Source: Thermococcus sp.
GTDB taxonomy: Archaea > Methanobacteriota_B > Thermococci > Thermococcales > Thermococcaceae
Direction: 5' to 3'
DNA length: 5,265 bases
Assembly: GCA_021157445.1 (NCBI GenBank)
Contig: JAGGWM010000019.1
Span: 1 to 5,265 of the forward strand
This document shows positions 1 through 5,206 of this stretch, piece by piece. The notes beneath the pieces were generated by a model that worked only from the letters and a program-made list of their open reading frames with translations, was not told where the DNA came from and made no database searches. Positions within the stretch are counted from its first letter, which is position 1; the number at the start of each line of letters is the position of its first letter. The position numbers and the translations under genes were made by a program.

Positions 1-8
1 AGGTTGAA

Positions 9-17
9 TTTTTTAAA
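9..17 (+). promoter_or_regulatory. Possible TATA box of the hydrolase gene
   Basis: TTTTTTAAA resembles a Thermococcales TATA box. The usual spacing of about 26 bases would put the transcript start at about 36-40, on or next to the ATG. That fits poorly with the good ribosome binding site at 27-35. Either the transcript starts a few bases earlier or this is only AT-rich sequence and the true promoter lies left of the window. Confidence 0.3.
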
Positions 18-18
18 C

Positions 19-44
19 TTTCATTTGAGGGGTGAGAAATGAAA
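19..44. repeat. 8-bp perfect inverted repeat flanking the ribosome binding site
   Basis: TTTCATTT (19-26) and AAATGAAA (37-44) are exact reverse complements with a 10-base spacer. The spacer holds the ribosome binding site, and the right arm contains the ATG at 39-41. As RNA it would be a hairpin with only one G-C pair, weak at hyperthermophilic temperature. As DNA it could be an operator just downstream of the TATA-like box at 9-17. The repeat itself is seen directly; any function is inference. Confidence 0.4.
27..35 (+). promoter_or_regulatory. Ribosome binding site of the hydrolase gene, in a hairpin loop
   Basis: GAGGGGTGA ends three bases before the ATG at 39 and matches the archaeal anti-Shine-Dalgarno sequence (GGAGGTGA core). 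It lies entirely in the loop of the inverted repeat at 19-44, so it may be open or sequestered depending on structure. Confidence 0.6.
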
Positions 45-860
45 AGCACAGTACTCTTTGAAAATCATGCCGGGTTTAAGAAGGGCCTTCTTGGATCCCA
101 TGGATTTTCAGTTTTAGTTGAACACAGGGGAAAGAGGGTTTTGGTAGATACCGGAAGTGATGGAAAGGTTTTGCTCCATAACATGAAAGCCCTTAACATT
201 TCACCTGAGGAAGTTGATGTGGTGTTTCTCACCCATGGCCATTACGACCACAGTGGTGGACTGGAAGAGTTTTTAAATGCGAGAAAAAGCTCCATAGACA
301 TCTACGCCCACCCTCACGTATTCTTAAGAAGGATCGCATTGAAACCCAAGCGTAGGGAAATTGGAATTCCTTTTTCGCAAGAACATTTAGAAAAACTTGG
401 GGCGAACTTTATACTAAAAGAAAAGCCCGTTAGGATATTTGATGAAATTTATACAAGCGGCGAGATAGAAAGGAGGACTTGGGATAGAGCAGTTGGCTAC
501 ATTATGAGCGGAGAAAAACCGGTAAAAGACCCGCTAAGAGATGACATGGCATTGTTCATTGAGCTTGGGGGTAAAATAGTCATTATAAGTGGTTGTGGCC
601 ATAGCGGTATTCTAAACATAGTGGGGTACTCAAGGAAGCTGATGAATAAGCCGATTTTTGCCTTGGTAGGTGGATTCCATCTAAGCGGAGCCAAAAGAAG
701 TATTCTGGAGGATGCAGTTGGGGGCATTAGAACTTTTGGAGTTGAGAAGCTCTATCCCGGTCACTGCACCGGATTTGATGGGATTTGTGCATTTATGGGT
801 GCCTTTAGAAATAAAGTGGAGCCTCTATATGCTGGGAAAGAGGTCAAATTCGTCCAGTGA
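39..860 (+). CDS. Metallo-beta-lactamase-fold hydrolase, COG1237-like
   Basis: A 273-residue protein of the metallo-beta-lactamase superfamily. The metal-binding signature THGHYDH lies at residues 65-71 (H66, H68, D70, H71), after an LVDTG strand at 35-39. Further likely ligands are H188 in SGCGHSG (184-190), H214 in GGFHL and H242 in YPGHCTG (239-245). The order THGHYDH, DDMAL, GCGH, GGFHL, GHCTG is what I associate with the COG1237 family. Some members, such as the Methanocaldococcus enzyme, are described as dihydropterin-ribofuranosylaminobenzene phosphate synthases of methanopterin-type cofactor synthesis. That pathway is not expected in Thermococcales, so the substrate here is unknown. 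No signal peptide or membrane segment is seen, so it is probably cytoplasmic. The ATG at 39 follows GAGGGGTGAG at 27-36. Length and motifs suggest an intact enzyme. The fold is certain; the reaction is not. Confidence 0.88.
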   Translation: MKSTVLFENHAGFKKGLLGSHGFSVLVEHRGKRVLVDTGSDGKVLLHNMKALNISPEEVDVVFLTHGHYDHSGGLEEFLNARKSSIDIYAHPHVFLRRIALKPKRREIGIPFSQEHLEKLGANFILKEKPVRIFDEIYTSGEIERRTWDRAVGYIMSGEKPVKDPLRDDMALFIELGGKIVIISGCGHSGILNIVGYSRKLMNKPIFALVGGFHLSGAKRSILEDAVGGIRTFGVEKLYPGHCTGFDGICAFMGAFRNKVEPLYAGKEVKFVQ

Positions 861-934
861 CCTTGAAAAACGAAGGGAAACGCAGTAGATAAAGAGGTCT
901 TAGTATCGAATATGAGAAACTACTAATGCGAAAC

Positions 935-942
935 CGATATAA
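935..942 (+). promoter_or_regulatory. Candidate scpB promoter (BRE/TATA-like)
   Basis: CGATATAA, preceded by the purine-rich GCGAAAC, resembles a BRE plus TATA element. Standard archaeal spacing predicts a start near 962-966 and a leader of about 40 bases with a ribosome binding site. This fits the GGGTGA site at 992-997 better than the alternative box CTTAAAAAT at 973-981, which would give an almost leaderless transcript. I cannot decide between the two from sequence alone. Confidence 0.35.
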
Positions 943-964
943 GAGACGATAGCAAATAACCCAC

Positions 965-977
965 AGCTTAAGCTTAA
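965..977. repeat. Overlapping palindromes (AGCTTA direct repeat) near the scpB start
   Basis: AGCTTAAGCTTAA is a tandem AGCTTA repeat. It contains two overlapping perfect 10-bp palindromes, AGCTTAAGCT (965-974) and TTAAGCTTAA (968-977), and abuts a TATA-like box. It could bind a dimeric repressor, but short AT-rich palindromes also arise by chance. Confidence 0.3.
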
Positions 978-991
978 AAATCGTCCGCTTT

Positions 992-997
992 GGGTGA
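992..997 (+). promoter_or_regulatory. Ribosome binding site that sets the scpB start
   Basis: GGGTGA lies five bases before the ATG at 1003. The in-frame GTG at 994 falls inside this site and has no ribosome binding site of its own upstream, so ATG 1003 is preferred. Confidence 0.65.
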
Positions 998-1002
998 AGA
1001 TT

Positions 1003-1575
1003 ATGGGGTTAATTGAAGACAAGGCTTTAGTTGAAGCGGCTTTATTTGTAGCCGGGAGGCCTTTGAGCCTTAAAGAGCTGTCGAGGGCTTTGGGTATAAA
1101 ATCCCTTGACTACCTTGAAAAACTTATTGAGCTTATAGCGGCTGAGTATGCTGAAAGACAGAGTGCTATAGAAGTTGTTCGAGTTCTTGGAGATAAATAT
1201 GTGATGCAGGTTAAGCAGGAGTATTCCCAGAGGGTTGTCCATTTAATGCCGAGACCAGAGTTAAGAACCGGAGAACTCAAGACCCTTGCCTTGATAGCAT
1301 ACCTCCAGCCAATAGAGCAGAGCAAACTGGTAAAACTAAGGGGAAGCCAAGCCTACGAGCACATAAAGCGCCTGTTGGGAATGGGCCTCATTTATGCGGA
1401 ACCCTATGAGAGAACTAAGATTCTCGGAACAACACAGAAGTTTGCAGAACTGTACGGATTTCCCGAGAACGATCCTCTGATAATTAAAGAGGCGTTCAAA
1501 AAAGTTGTTCATGCCGAGTATGCTGACTTAATAGCAAAAATAGAGAAGCAACAAGAAGAGAAAAACGTCGAGTAG
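1003..1575 (+). CDS. scpB: Segregation and condensation protein B (ScpB)
   Basis: A 190-residue protein recognised as ScpB, the winged-helix kleisin-associated subunit of the SMC-ScpA-ScpB condensin, which compacts and helps segregate the chromosome. Family features visible are the N-terminal EDKALVEAALFVAGRPLS (residues 4-21), with the common ScpB pattern of an E-A-L-F segment followed by G-x-P-x-S. A second domain starts near residue 80 and carries ELRTGELKTLALIAYLQPIE (a T-L-x-x-I-A-Y-x-Q-P-I pattern). It is followed by a recognition-helix-like RGSQAYEHIKRLLGMGLI and then TTQKFAELYGF, another family hallmark. Two winged helices in tandem are expected, with a charged C-terminal tail (KIEKQQEEKNVE). 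The GTG at 994 would add three residues, but it overlaps the ribosome binding site. No scpA or smc is present in the window. The gene appears intact and ends in a T-rich terminator, so it is probably transcribed separately from the RPA operon. Confidence 0.9.
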   Translation: MGLIEDKALVEAALFVAGRPLSLKELSRALGIKSLDYLEKLIELIAAEYAERQSAIEVVRVLGDKYVMQVKQEYSQRVVHLMPRPELRTGELKTLALIAYLQPIEQSKLVKLRGSQAYEHIKRLLGMGLIYAEPYERTKILGTTQKFAELYGFPENDPLIIKEAFKKVVHAEYADLIAKIEKQQEEKNVE

Positions 1576-1587
1576 TAATTTCTTATA

Positions 1588-1606
1588 CCCCCCGTTTTTC
1601 TTTTTC
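1588..1606 (+). terminator. Oligo-T terminator after scpB
   Basis: CCCCCCGTTTTTCTTTTTC begins 12 bases after the scpB stop. Two T5 runs without a required hairpin match the usual archaeal intrinsic terminator. It lies before the RPA promoter, separating the two transcription units. Confidence 0.6.
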
Positions 1607-1643
1607 TGCACTATGAAGAAATTTTAAGGGTCTATTGAAGATT

Positions 1644-1658
1644 CAAAAACTTTAAATA
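1644..1658 (+). promoter_or_regulatory. RPA operon promoter (BRE + TATA)
   Basis: CAAAAAC (1644-1650, BRE-like) followed by TTTAAATA (1651-1658) is the clearest promoter in the window. Typical spacing puts the transcript start near 1677-1681. That gives a leader of roughly 12-16 bases that just includes the AGGTGA ribosome binding site at 1681-1686. Confidence 0.7.
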
Positions 1659-1680
1659 CCTGCTCTGCGAATTACTATTC

Positions 1681-1686
1681 AGGTGA
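1681..1686 (+). promoter_or_regulatory. Ribosome binding site that sets the RPA41 start
   Basis: AGGTGA lies six bases before the ATG at 1693. The in-frame GTG at 1687 directly abuts this site with no room for proper spacing, so ATG 1693 is the likely start. Confidence 0.7.
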
Positions 1687-1692
1687 GTGTAT

Positions 1693-2754
1693 ATGCCGGT
1701 TATAACGAAAGAGGAGATTGTGGATAGGATAAGGAAAAAAACTGGGGTGGGCTTGGAGGAGATAGAGCATAAAATCAAAGAGATAGCTCAGACTAATGAA
1801 ATATCTGAACATGCGGCTGCACTTCTCTTGGCGGAGCAGCTTGGAGTAGAAACCGAGGAAGAGGAACATGCTCTAATCCATATATCTGATCTAGTTCCCG
1901 GAATGAGGAACATAAACGTGGTTGGTAGAGTTTTGCGCAAGTATCCTATTAGAGAGTACACTAAGAAAGACGGTTCAACGGGTAGAGTTGCTGCCCTTTT
2001 AGTCTACGACAACACTGGAAGGGCAAGAGTTGTTTTATGGGATTCCGAGATTGCGAAGTACTATAATGAGATTCAGCCTGGTACAGTGCTCAAGATTATA
2101 AACGCTGATGTGAGAGAAAGTCTTAGGGGACTTCCAGAGCTCCATGTTAACTTTAGGAGTAGAGTGATAATAAACCCCGAAGACCCAAGGGTCAAGGAAA
2201 TCCCACCAATTGAGGAAGTCAGAAGCTATAATTACACAAGAAAGAGCATAGAAGACTTAATGGGCGGGGAAAAGTTTGTTGAAGTTAGGGGGACAATAGC
2301 AAAGCTTTACAGGGTTATAGCATATGATGCATGCCCCCAGTGCAGGAGAAAAGTTGACTATGACCAATCAACCAAGAGTTGGGTATGTATAGAGCACGGC
2401 GAAGTCAAGCCAATCAAAGCCACTATACTGGACTTTGGTCTCGATGACTCAACGGGCTACATAAGGGTTACCCTCTTTGGAGATGATGTAGTGGAAATAC
2501 TTGGGGCTGAGCCAGAAGATATCAGCGAGAAGCTTAAAGAGCTCGTAAACACTGGGTTAACCATGAGAGAAGCCGGAAGAAAGCTGGCAGAGGAAGAGTT
2601 CTATCATGTTCTTGGAAAGGAAATAATAGTCAGGGGAAACGTCGTCGAGGACAGATTCTTGGGCCTTATATTGAAGGCCTCTTCTTGGGATGAGATTGAT
2701 TACGAAAGAGAAATCGAAAGAGTCAGGAGGGAACTCTTGAAGGAGGTAGAGTGA
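1693..2754 (+). CDS. rpa41: Replication protein A large subunit, RPA41
   Basis: Large subunit of the archaeal RPA heterotrimer, which coats single-stranded DNA in replication, recombination and repair. The 353 residues divide into an N-terminal helical region (about 1-50, ending SEHAAALLLAEQLGV), a short acidic linker (EEEE, 55-58), a first OB fold (about 63-163; GRVLRKYPIREY, YDNTGRARVVLW) and a second OB fold (about 190-335; VEVRGTIAKLYR, DDSTGYIRVTLFG). The second OB fold holds a zinc-finger insertion with C214, C217, C232 and H235 (C-x2-C-x14-C-x2-H). Such a zinc site within a DNA-binding domain is characteristic of archaeal RPA and of eukaryotic RPA70 domain C. The C terminus is a charged helix (DYEREIERVRRELLKEVE), which could contact the other subunits. 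It is first in a three-gene operon with its own strong promoter and ends one base before the RPA14 ATG. Length fits the Thermococcales family and no damage is seen. Confidence 0.95.
   Translation: MPVITKEEIVDRIRKKTGVGLEEIEHKIKEIAQTNEISEHAAALLLAEQLGVETEEEEHALIHISDLVPGMRNINVVGRVLRKYPIREYTKKDGSTGRVAALLVYDNTGRARVVLWDSEIAKYYNEIQPGTVLKIINADVRESLRGLPELHVNFRSRVIINPEDPRVKEIPPIEEVRSYNYTRKSIEDLMGGEKFVEVRGTIAKLYRVIAYDACPQCRRKVDYDQSTKSWVCIEHGEVKPIKATILDFGLDDSTGYIRVTLFGDDVVEILGAEPEDISEKLKELVNTGLTMREAGRKLAEEEFYHVLGKEIIVRGNVVEDRFLGLILKASSWDEIDYEREIERVRRELLKEVE
2742..2747 (+). promoter_or_regulatory. Ribosome binding site for RPA14, inside the end of RPA41
   Basis: GGAGGT lies eight bases before the ATG at 2756, within the last codons of RPA41. 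The RPA41 stop TGA (2752-2754) is one base before the ATG, so ribosomes finishing RPA41 can reinitiate. Confidence 0.7.
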
Positions 2755-2755
2755 G

Positions 2756-3124
2756 ATGGAAGAAGTTCCTCAAATTAGGAGAAGAAGGCCTGCAGTTGAA
2801 AAGAAAATTGCCGAGATAACTCCAGAAGATGTTAGGGTTTCATTAGTCGGCAAGGTTGTTAAAGTTGACAAAATAGATTACATCTTTTGGCTCGATGATG
2901 GGACGGGAGTGATTGCAATTGAATGTGAGGAGAACATTTTACCAAAAATTGGACAGACGGTGAGAGTAATTGGTAGGGTCATTAGAAACGAGAAAGTGCA
3001 CATCTATGGTGAGGTAGTTCAGGATTTCAGCAATGTAAATCTGGACTACCTGGAGGAGATTCAAGAACTTGAGAAGAAACTCCTACCTAAGCTTGAAAAC
3101 GCTCTCGTGTGGTGGTTAGAATGA
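2756..3124 (+). CDS. rpa14: Replication protein A small subunit, RPA14
   Basis: Smallest subunit of the archaeal RPA heterotrimer, 122 residues. A basic N-terminal tail (QIRRRRPAVEKK) is followed by a single OB fold from about residue 20 to 90. The strands are VSLVGKVVKVDKIDYIFWLDD, GTGVIAIEC, GQTVRVIGRVI and KVHIYGEVVQD. The C terminus from about 95 is a helix (LDYLEEIQELEKKLLPKLENALVWW) of the kind that builds the RPA trimer core with helices of the other two subunits. This assignment rests on position between RPA41 and RPA32, size, the OB pattern and the DDGTGVI motif it shares with RPA32. Its stop overlaps the RPA32 start (ATGA at 3121-3124). No truncation is seen. Confidence 0.93.
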   Translation: MEEVPQIRRRRPAVEKKIAEITPEDVRVSLVGKVVKVDKIDYIFWLDDGTGVIAIECEENILPKIGQTVRVIGRVIRNEKVHIYGEVVQDFSNVNLDYLEEIQELEKKLLPKLENALVWWLE

Positions 3125-3924
3125 AAAAGAGATTGCCTTCAACAAGAGTTTACATAAAAGACATCCTAGAGGGATTTTACGTTAAGAGTGAGGGCGATTT
3201 TGAGCCAAATTATCTTATCACGAAGGATGCAAGAAAGGTATACAGGGCGAAAATAGTGGGAACTGTAGTTAGAGAGCCCATAATTGCAGAGGACGAAACC
3301 TACGGAAAGTTCCAGGTAGATGATGGGACTGGCGTGATATGGGTTCTTGGGTTTAGAGACGACACAAAGTTCGTTCGCCTGGTAAAGAGGGGCGACATAG
3401 TCCAATTGATTGGGAAAATAGCAGAGTGGAGAGATGACAAGCAAATACTGGTTGAAGGGGTTAGTAAAGTTGACCCCAACATGTGGATACTACACCGCTA
3501 CGAAGCCCTTAGAGACAAAATGGAGCATATTAAAAAAGCCAGAACTGCATTTGAGATATACAACACCTATGGAATTACCGCAAAGGCCAAGGTGATTGCA
3601 AAGAATAAGGGGGTAAGTGAAGATCTGCTCACTACAATAGATGAGCTTTATGGCATAATAATGGAACAAAAAACCGAAGAGGCTGCTTTTGAGGAGGAAT
3701 TATTTGAGGAGGAATCCGCAGAAGTCGGCAAAGAACTAGAGGAAGTTAAGAAAGCTGTGCTGGAGATACTCAGATCAAAGGGTACCGCAGTTTCGTTGAA
3801 GTTCATCCAGAGAAAACTCCAAGATAAACACGATCCAGAAACAGTCGAGGAAGCAATTAGGGCCCTTCTTGCGGAAGGAGAAATTTTCGAGCCCGAAGTC
3901 GGCTACTATCAGATACTCGAATAG
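3121..3924 (+). CDS. rpa32: Replication protein A middle subunit, RPA32
   Basis: Middle subunit of archaeal RPA, 267 residues. An OB fold spans about 39-118 (VYRAKIVGTVVREPI, FQVDDGTGVIWVLGF, GDIVQLIGKIAEW). A helical region follows (about 121-182; WILHRYEALRDKMEHIKKA), then an acidic linker (184-208) and a C-terminal winged helix (about 203-267; VLEILRSKG, VEEAIRALLAEGEIFEP, GYYQIL). The layout matches eukaryotic RPA32, whose winged helix recruits repair and replication partners; the same role here is inferred. The start ATG at 3121 overlaps the RPA14 stop. An in-frame GTG at 3109 would add four residues, but it lies inside RPA14 next to the GGTGG (3111-3115) that serves the ATG. The acidic linker contains a 15-bp tandem repeat. 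The gene ends just before a palindromic terminator. Confidence 0.94.
   Translation: MKKRLPSTRVYIKDILEGFYVKSEGDFEPNYLITKDARKVYRAKIVGTVVREPIIAEDETYGKFQVDDGTGVIWVLGFRDDTKFVRLVKRGDIVQLIGKIAEWRDDKQILVEGVSKVDPNMWILHRYEALRDKMEHIKKARTAFEIYNTYGITAKAKVIAKNKGVSEDLLTTIDELYGIIMEQKTEEAAFEEELFEEESAEVGKELEEVKKAVLEILRSKGTAVSLKFIQRKLQDKHDPETVEEAIRALLAEGEIFEPEVGYYQILE
3688..3717 (+). repeat. 15-bp tandem repeat in the RPA32 acidic linker
   Basis: TTTGAGGAGGAAT occurs at 3688-3700 and again at 3703-3715, giving two 15-bp units that encode FEEEL and FEEES (residues 190-199). The in-frame duplication lengthens the acidic linker between the helical part and the winged helix. Confidence 0.7.
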
Positions 3925-3946
3925 TCCTTTTAAATTTTAAAAAGGA
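3925..3946. terminator. Bidirectional terminator between converging genes
   Basis: TCCTTTT (3925-3931) and AAAAGGA (3940-3946) form a perfect 7-bp inverted repeat with an 8-base AT spacer. It starts directly after the RPA32 stop (3922-3924) and lies just past the minus-strand stop (3952-3950). T runs exist on both strands, so it can end transcription from either side. Confidence 0.6.
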
Positions 3947-3949
3947 AAA

Positions 3950-4330
3950 TCAGTACTGCTCTCTCATTGTCCTAATTACCGGGTCGTGGATTAGAGTTGA
4001 TGTTATGCCATCTACGAGCCTGTAGAACTCATTTTTGCCTCTCTCCAGATCCATGCTTTCTATTTTTAAAAGCTCGCACTTATTGCTCAGTATCCACCTT
4101 CCGATCACGATCTTTTCTTTTCCATCCTGCTTGATGTCTATCCTAATAACTCCGTAGGGGACATCCGCAGTCCACCAGTTGGCTTTAAATACAACTTCCC
4201 ATCCGAGCTCCTCTAAAATATTGGCAAGCCTGTCCATAGTTTCCCCGGGACCATAGGGAGTTTTGAAAGTGATGACCATCCACAACTCTTTATCGGATAG
4301 TTTGTTTTTGATTTGGTCTTTAAATTCCAT
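3950..4330 (-). CDS. Conserved-looking hypothetical protein, downstream of lipid synthase
   Basis: I do not recognise this 126-residue protein. It has no membrane segment, signal peptide or metal motif. It looks like a compact soluble alpha/beta domain: an N-terminal helix (FKDQIKNKLSDKELW), a strand (MVITFKTP), a loop YGPGET, a helix (MDRLANILEELG), strands (WEVVFKANWWTADVP; GVIRIDIKQDGKEKIVIGRWIL; KCELLKIESMD) and a final helix (NEFYRLVDGITSTLI). Four tryptophans (W17, W44, W52, W53, plus W79 as a fifth) are many for its size. The ATG at 4330 has a strong ribosome binding site, GGAGGTG, located in the last codons of the upstream prenyltransferase gene, whose stop is only 4 bases away. It is therefore almost certainly in the same operon and translated by coupling. 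Codon use looks like its neighbours. Role unknown; a link to lipid synthesis is only guilt by association. Confidence 0.8.
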   Translation of the reverse strand: MEFKDQIKNKLSDKELWMVITFKTPYGPGETMDRLANILEELGWEVVFKANWWTADVPYGVIRIDIKQDGKEKIVIGRWILSNKCELLKIESMDLERGKNEFYRLVDGITSTLIHDPVIRTMREQY

Positions 4331-4334
4331 AACA

Positions 4335-5174
4335 TCACACCTCCTTTGTTAATGATCCTAACAAAAAGCTGAACACCGCCAAATATATGGCAATCTTTAA
4401 CTTTCTCTGGACTTTCCCAGCGGTAGTTGGAGATGGATCTTTTAAAATTTCGTATGAGGAGAATAAAATTACCCCATCTACCACTATTATCGGGAGGTAT
4501 CCAAGGCCAATTCCAGCCTTTACTGGCAAGAATGAAGCAAGTATAGTAGCGAGACTAAATAGAACTCCCATTTTTGAGGCTCTTTCAACGCCCCAGATAA
4601 TAGGTAGGGTTTTGGCTCCATGAACTCTGTCTCCCTCAACGTCCTCTATATCTTTGAATATTTCCCTTGCGACATTCACTAAAAATGCACAAAGTGCGAG
4701 ATAACCGGCGAGGCCAATTTTACCCACGGCGACAGCACCATAAAGGGGAGTAACCCCTGTAAGAGTTGCCACTGTAAGATTTCCAACAAAGGGAGTGGGC
4801 TTTAACTTCCAGGCGTAGAGATACATCAGGAGATATGCTCCAAAGGCAAATAAAAATGCCCACAGGTTGAGCATATATCCTATCAAAAGCCCCAAGAGGG
4901 CTAAGCACAATCCGTAAACGAGGGCAGCTTTTCTCGATAGAGCTCCTCTAGGAAGTGGCCTGGTGGGTCGGTTGATTTTATCGATCTCATAGTCGAAGTA
5001 ATCGTTGATAATATTGCCCCAGCTACACCCTAAGAATACCACAAGGAAAATCATTAAGCTTTTTTCATAACCGGGAAGACTTCCTAACGCCACAGTAGCA
5101 CCTAAGATTCCAACCAAACCGGCTACAACACAGTTCGCTGGCCTCAGAATTTCCACGAATCCCTTAAGTTCCAT
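4335..5174 (-). CDS. Digeranylgeranylglyceryl phosphate synthase (UbiA family)
   Basis: A 279-residue integral membrane prenyltransferase of the UbiA superfamily. It probably transfers the second geranylgeranyl group onto geranylgeranylglyceryl phosphate (EC 2.5.1.42), a step in archaeal ether-lipid synthesis. The first Mg/diphosphate motif is NDYFDYEID (57-65; N57, D58, D61, D65), followed by the NRPTRPLP loop (68-75). The second is DIEDVEGD (175-182; D175, D178, D182). About eight or nine hydrophobic segments are visible, for example 40-52, 84-100, 104-120, 132-150, 155-168, 203-216, 223-239 and 260-275. Length matches archaeal family members. The early ILRPANC motif is also typical. Other UbiA enzymes (menaquinone, heme O or chlorophyll type) are less likely, since the RPTRPLPRGALS loop and size fit the lipid enzyme. 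The ATG at 5174 is chosen because AGGTG (5185-5181) lies six bases upstream; a GTG at 5183 falls inside that site. Confidence 0.9.
   Translation of the reverse strand: MELKGFVEILRPANCVVAGLVGILGATVALGSLPGYEKSLMIFLVVFLGCSWGNIINDYFDYEIDKINRPTRPLPRGALSRKAALVYGLCLALLGLLIGYMLNLWAFLFAFGAYLLMYLYAWKLKPTPFVGNLTVATLTGVTPLYGAVAVGKIGLAGYLALCAFLVNVAREIFKDIEDVEGDRVHGAKTLPIIWGVERASKMGVLFSLATILASFLPVKAGIGLGYLPIIVVDGVILFSSYEILKDPSPTTAGKVQRKLKIAIYLAVFSFLLGSLTKEV
4338..4344 (-). promoter_or_regulatory. Strong ribosome binding site of the small hypothetical gene
   Basis: On the minus strand GGAGGTG lies seven bases before the ATG at 4330. It is also the coding sequence for the last residues (E-V) of the prenyltransferase, which stops at 4337-4335. 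Confidence 0.75.
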
Positions 5175-5180
5175 TAGGCA

Positions 5181-5185
5181 CACCT
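5181..5185 (-). promoter_or_regulatory. Ribosome binding site that sets the UbiA-family start
   Basis: AGGTG on the minus strand is six bases before the ATG at 5174. The in-frame GTG at 5183 is part of this site, so a start there is unlikely. Confidence 0.6.
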
Positions 5186-5206
5186 AATATTAAAATGGGC
5201 AAGCGG

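Larger units (their letters stand above)
861..1002. other. Gap between hydrolase and scpB, no gene found
   Basis: No credible reading frame and no tRNA or C/D-box guide RNA signature is visible on either strand. There is no oligo-T terminator for the preceding gene, so readthrough into scpB is possible. An imperfect inverted repeat pairs CGCAGTAG (881-888) with CTAC-TAA-TGCG (920-930), leaving a loop of about 31 bases. The stretch is not GC-rich, which argues against a stable structured RNA in a hyperthermophile. Two TATA-like boxes lie at about 935-942 and 973-981, so the main role is probably as the scpB promoter region. Confidence 0.5.

Noticed and set aside
497..727. 76-codon minus-strand open frame within the hydrolase gene
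   Set aside because: It lies opposite conserved motifs of the hydrolase, has no ribosome binding site or recognisable domain, and its composition is that of a reverse-strand shadow.
880..935. CRISPR-like or IS-end repeats (GAAAC occurs several times)
   Set aside because: The repeated GAAAC words are too short and irregularly spaced; there is no repeat-spacer pattern, transposase or target duplication.
861..1002. C/D-box or H/ACA guide RNA in the gap before scpB
   Set aside because: No RTGATGA/CTGA box pair on either strand. An ACA occurs at 963-965, but no stable stem with a kink-turn precedes it, and the region is not GC-rich.
1042..1325. Two overlapping minus-strand frames opposite scpB
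   Set aside because: They overlap each other and a well-recognised gene, with no start signals or family features.
1693..1850. N-terminal helical region of RPA41 as a separate fused domain
   Set aside because: This helical segment ending in an AAALLLAEQLGV-type pattern appears typical of archaeal RPA large subunits, so it is not evidence of a new fusion.
3166..3482. Two minus-strand frames opposite RPA32 (92 and 60 codons)
   Set aside because: Both lie opposite the RPA32 OB fold, overlap each other, and lack ribosome binding sites and family motifs.
4387..4623. 78-codon plus-strand frame opposite the lipid synthase
   Set aside because: It runs antisense to conserved membrane segments and the second aspartate motif region, and has no ribosome binding site.
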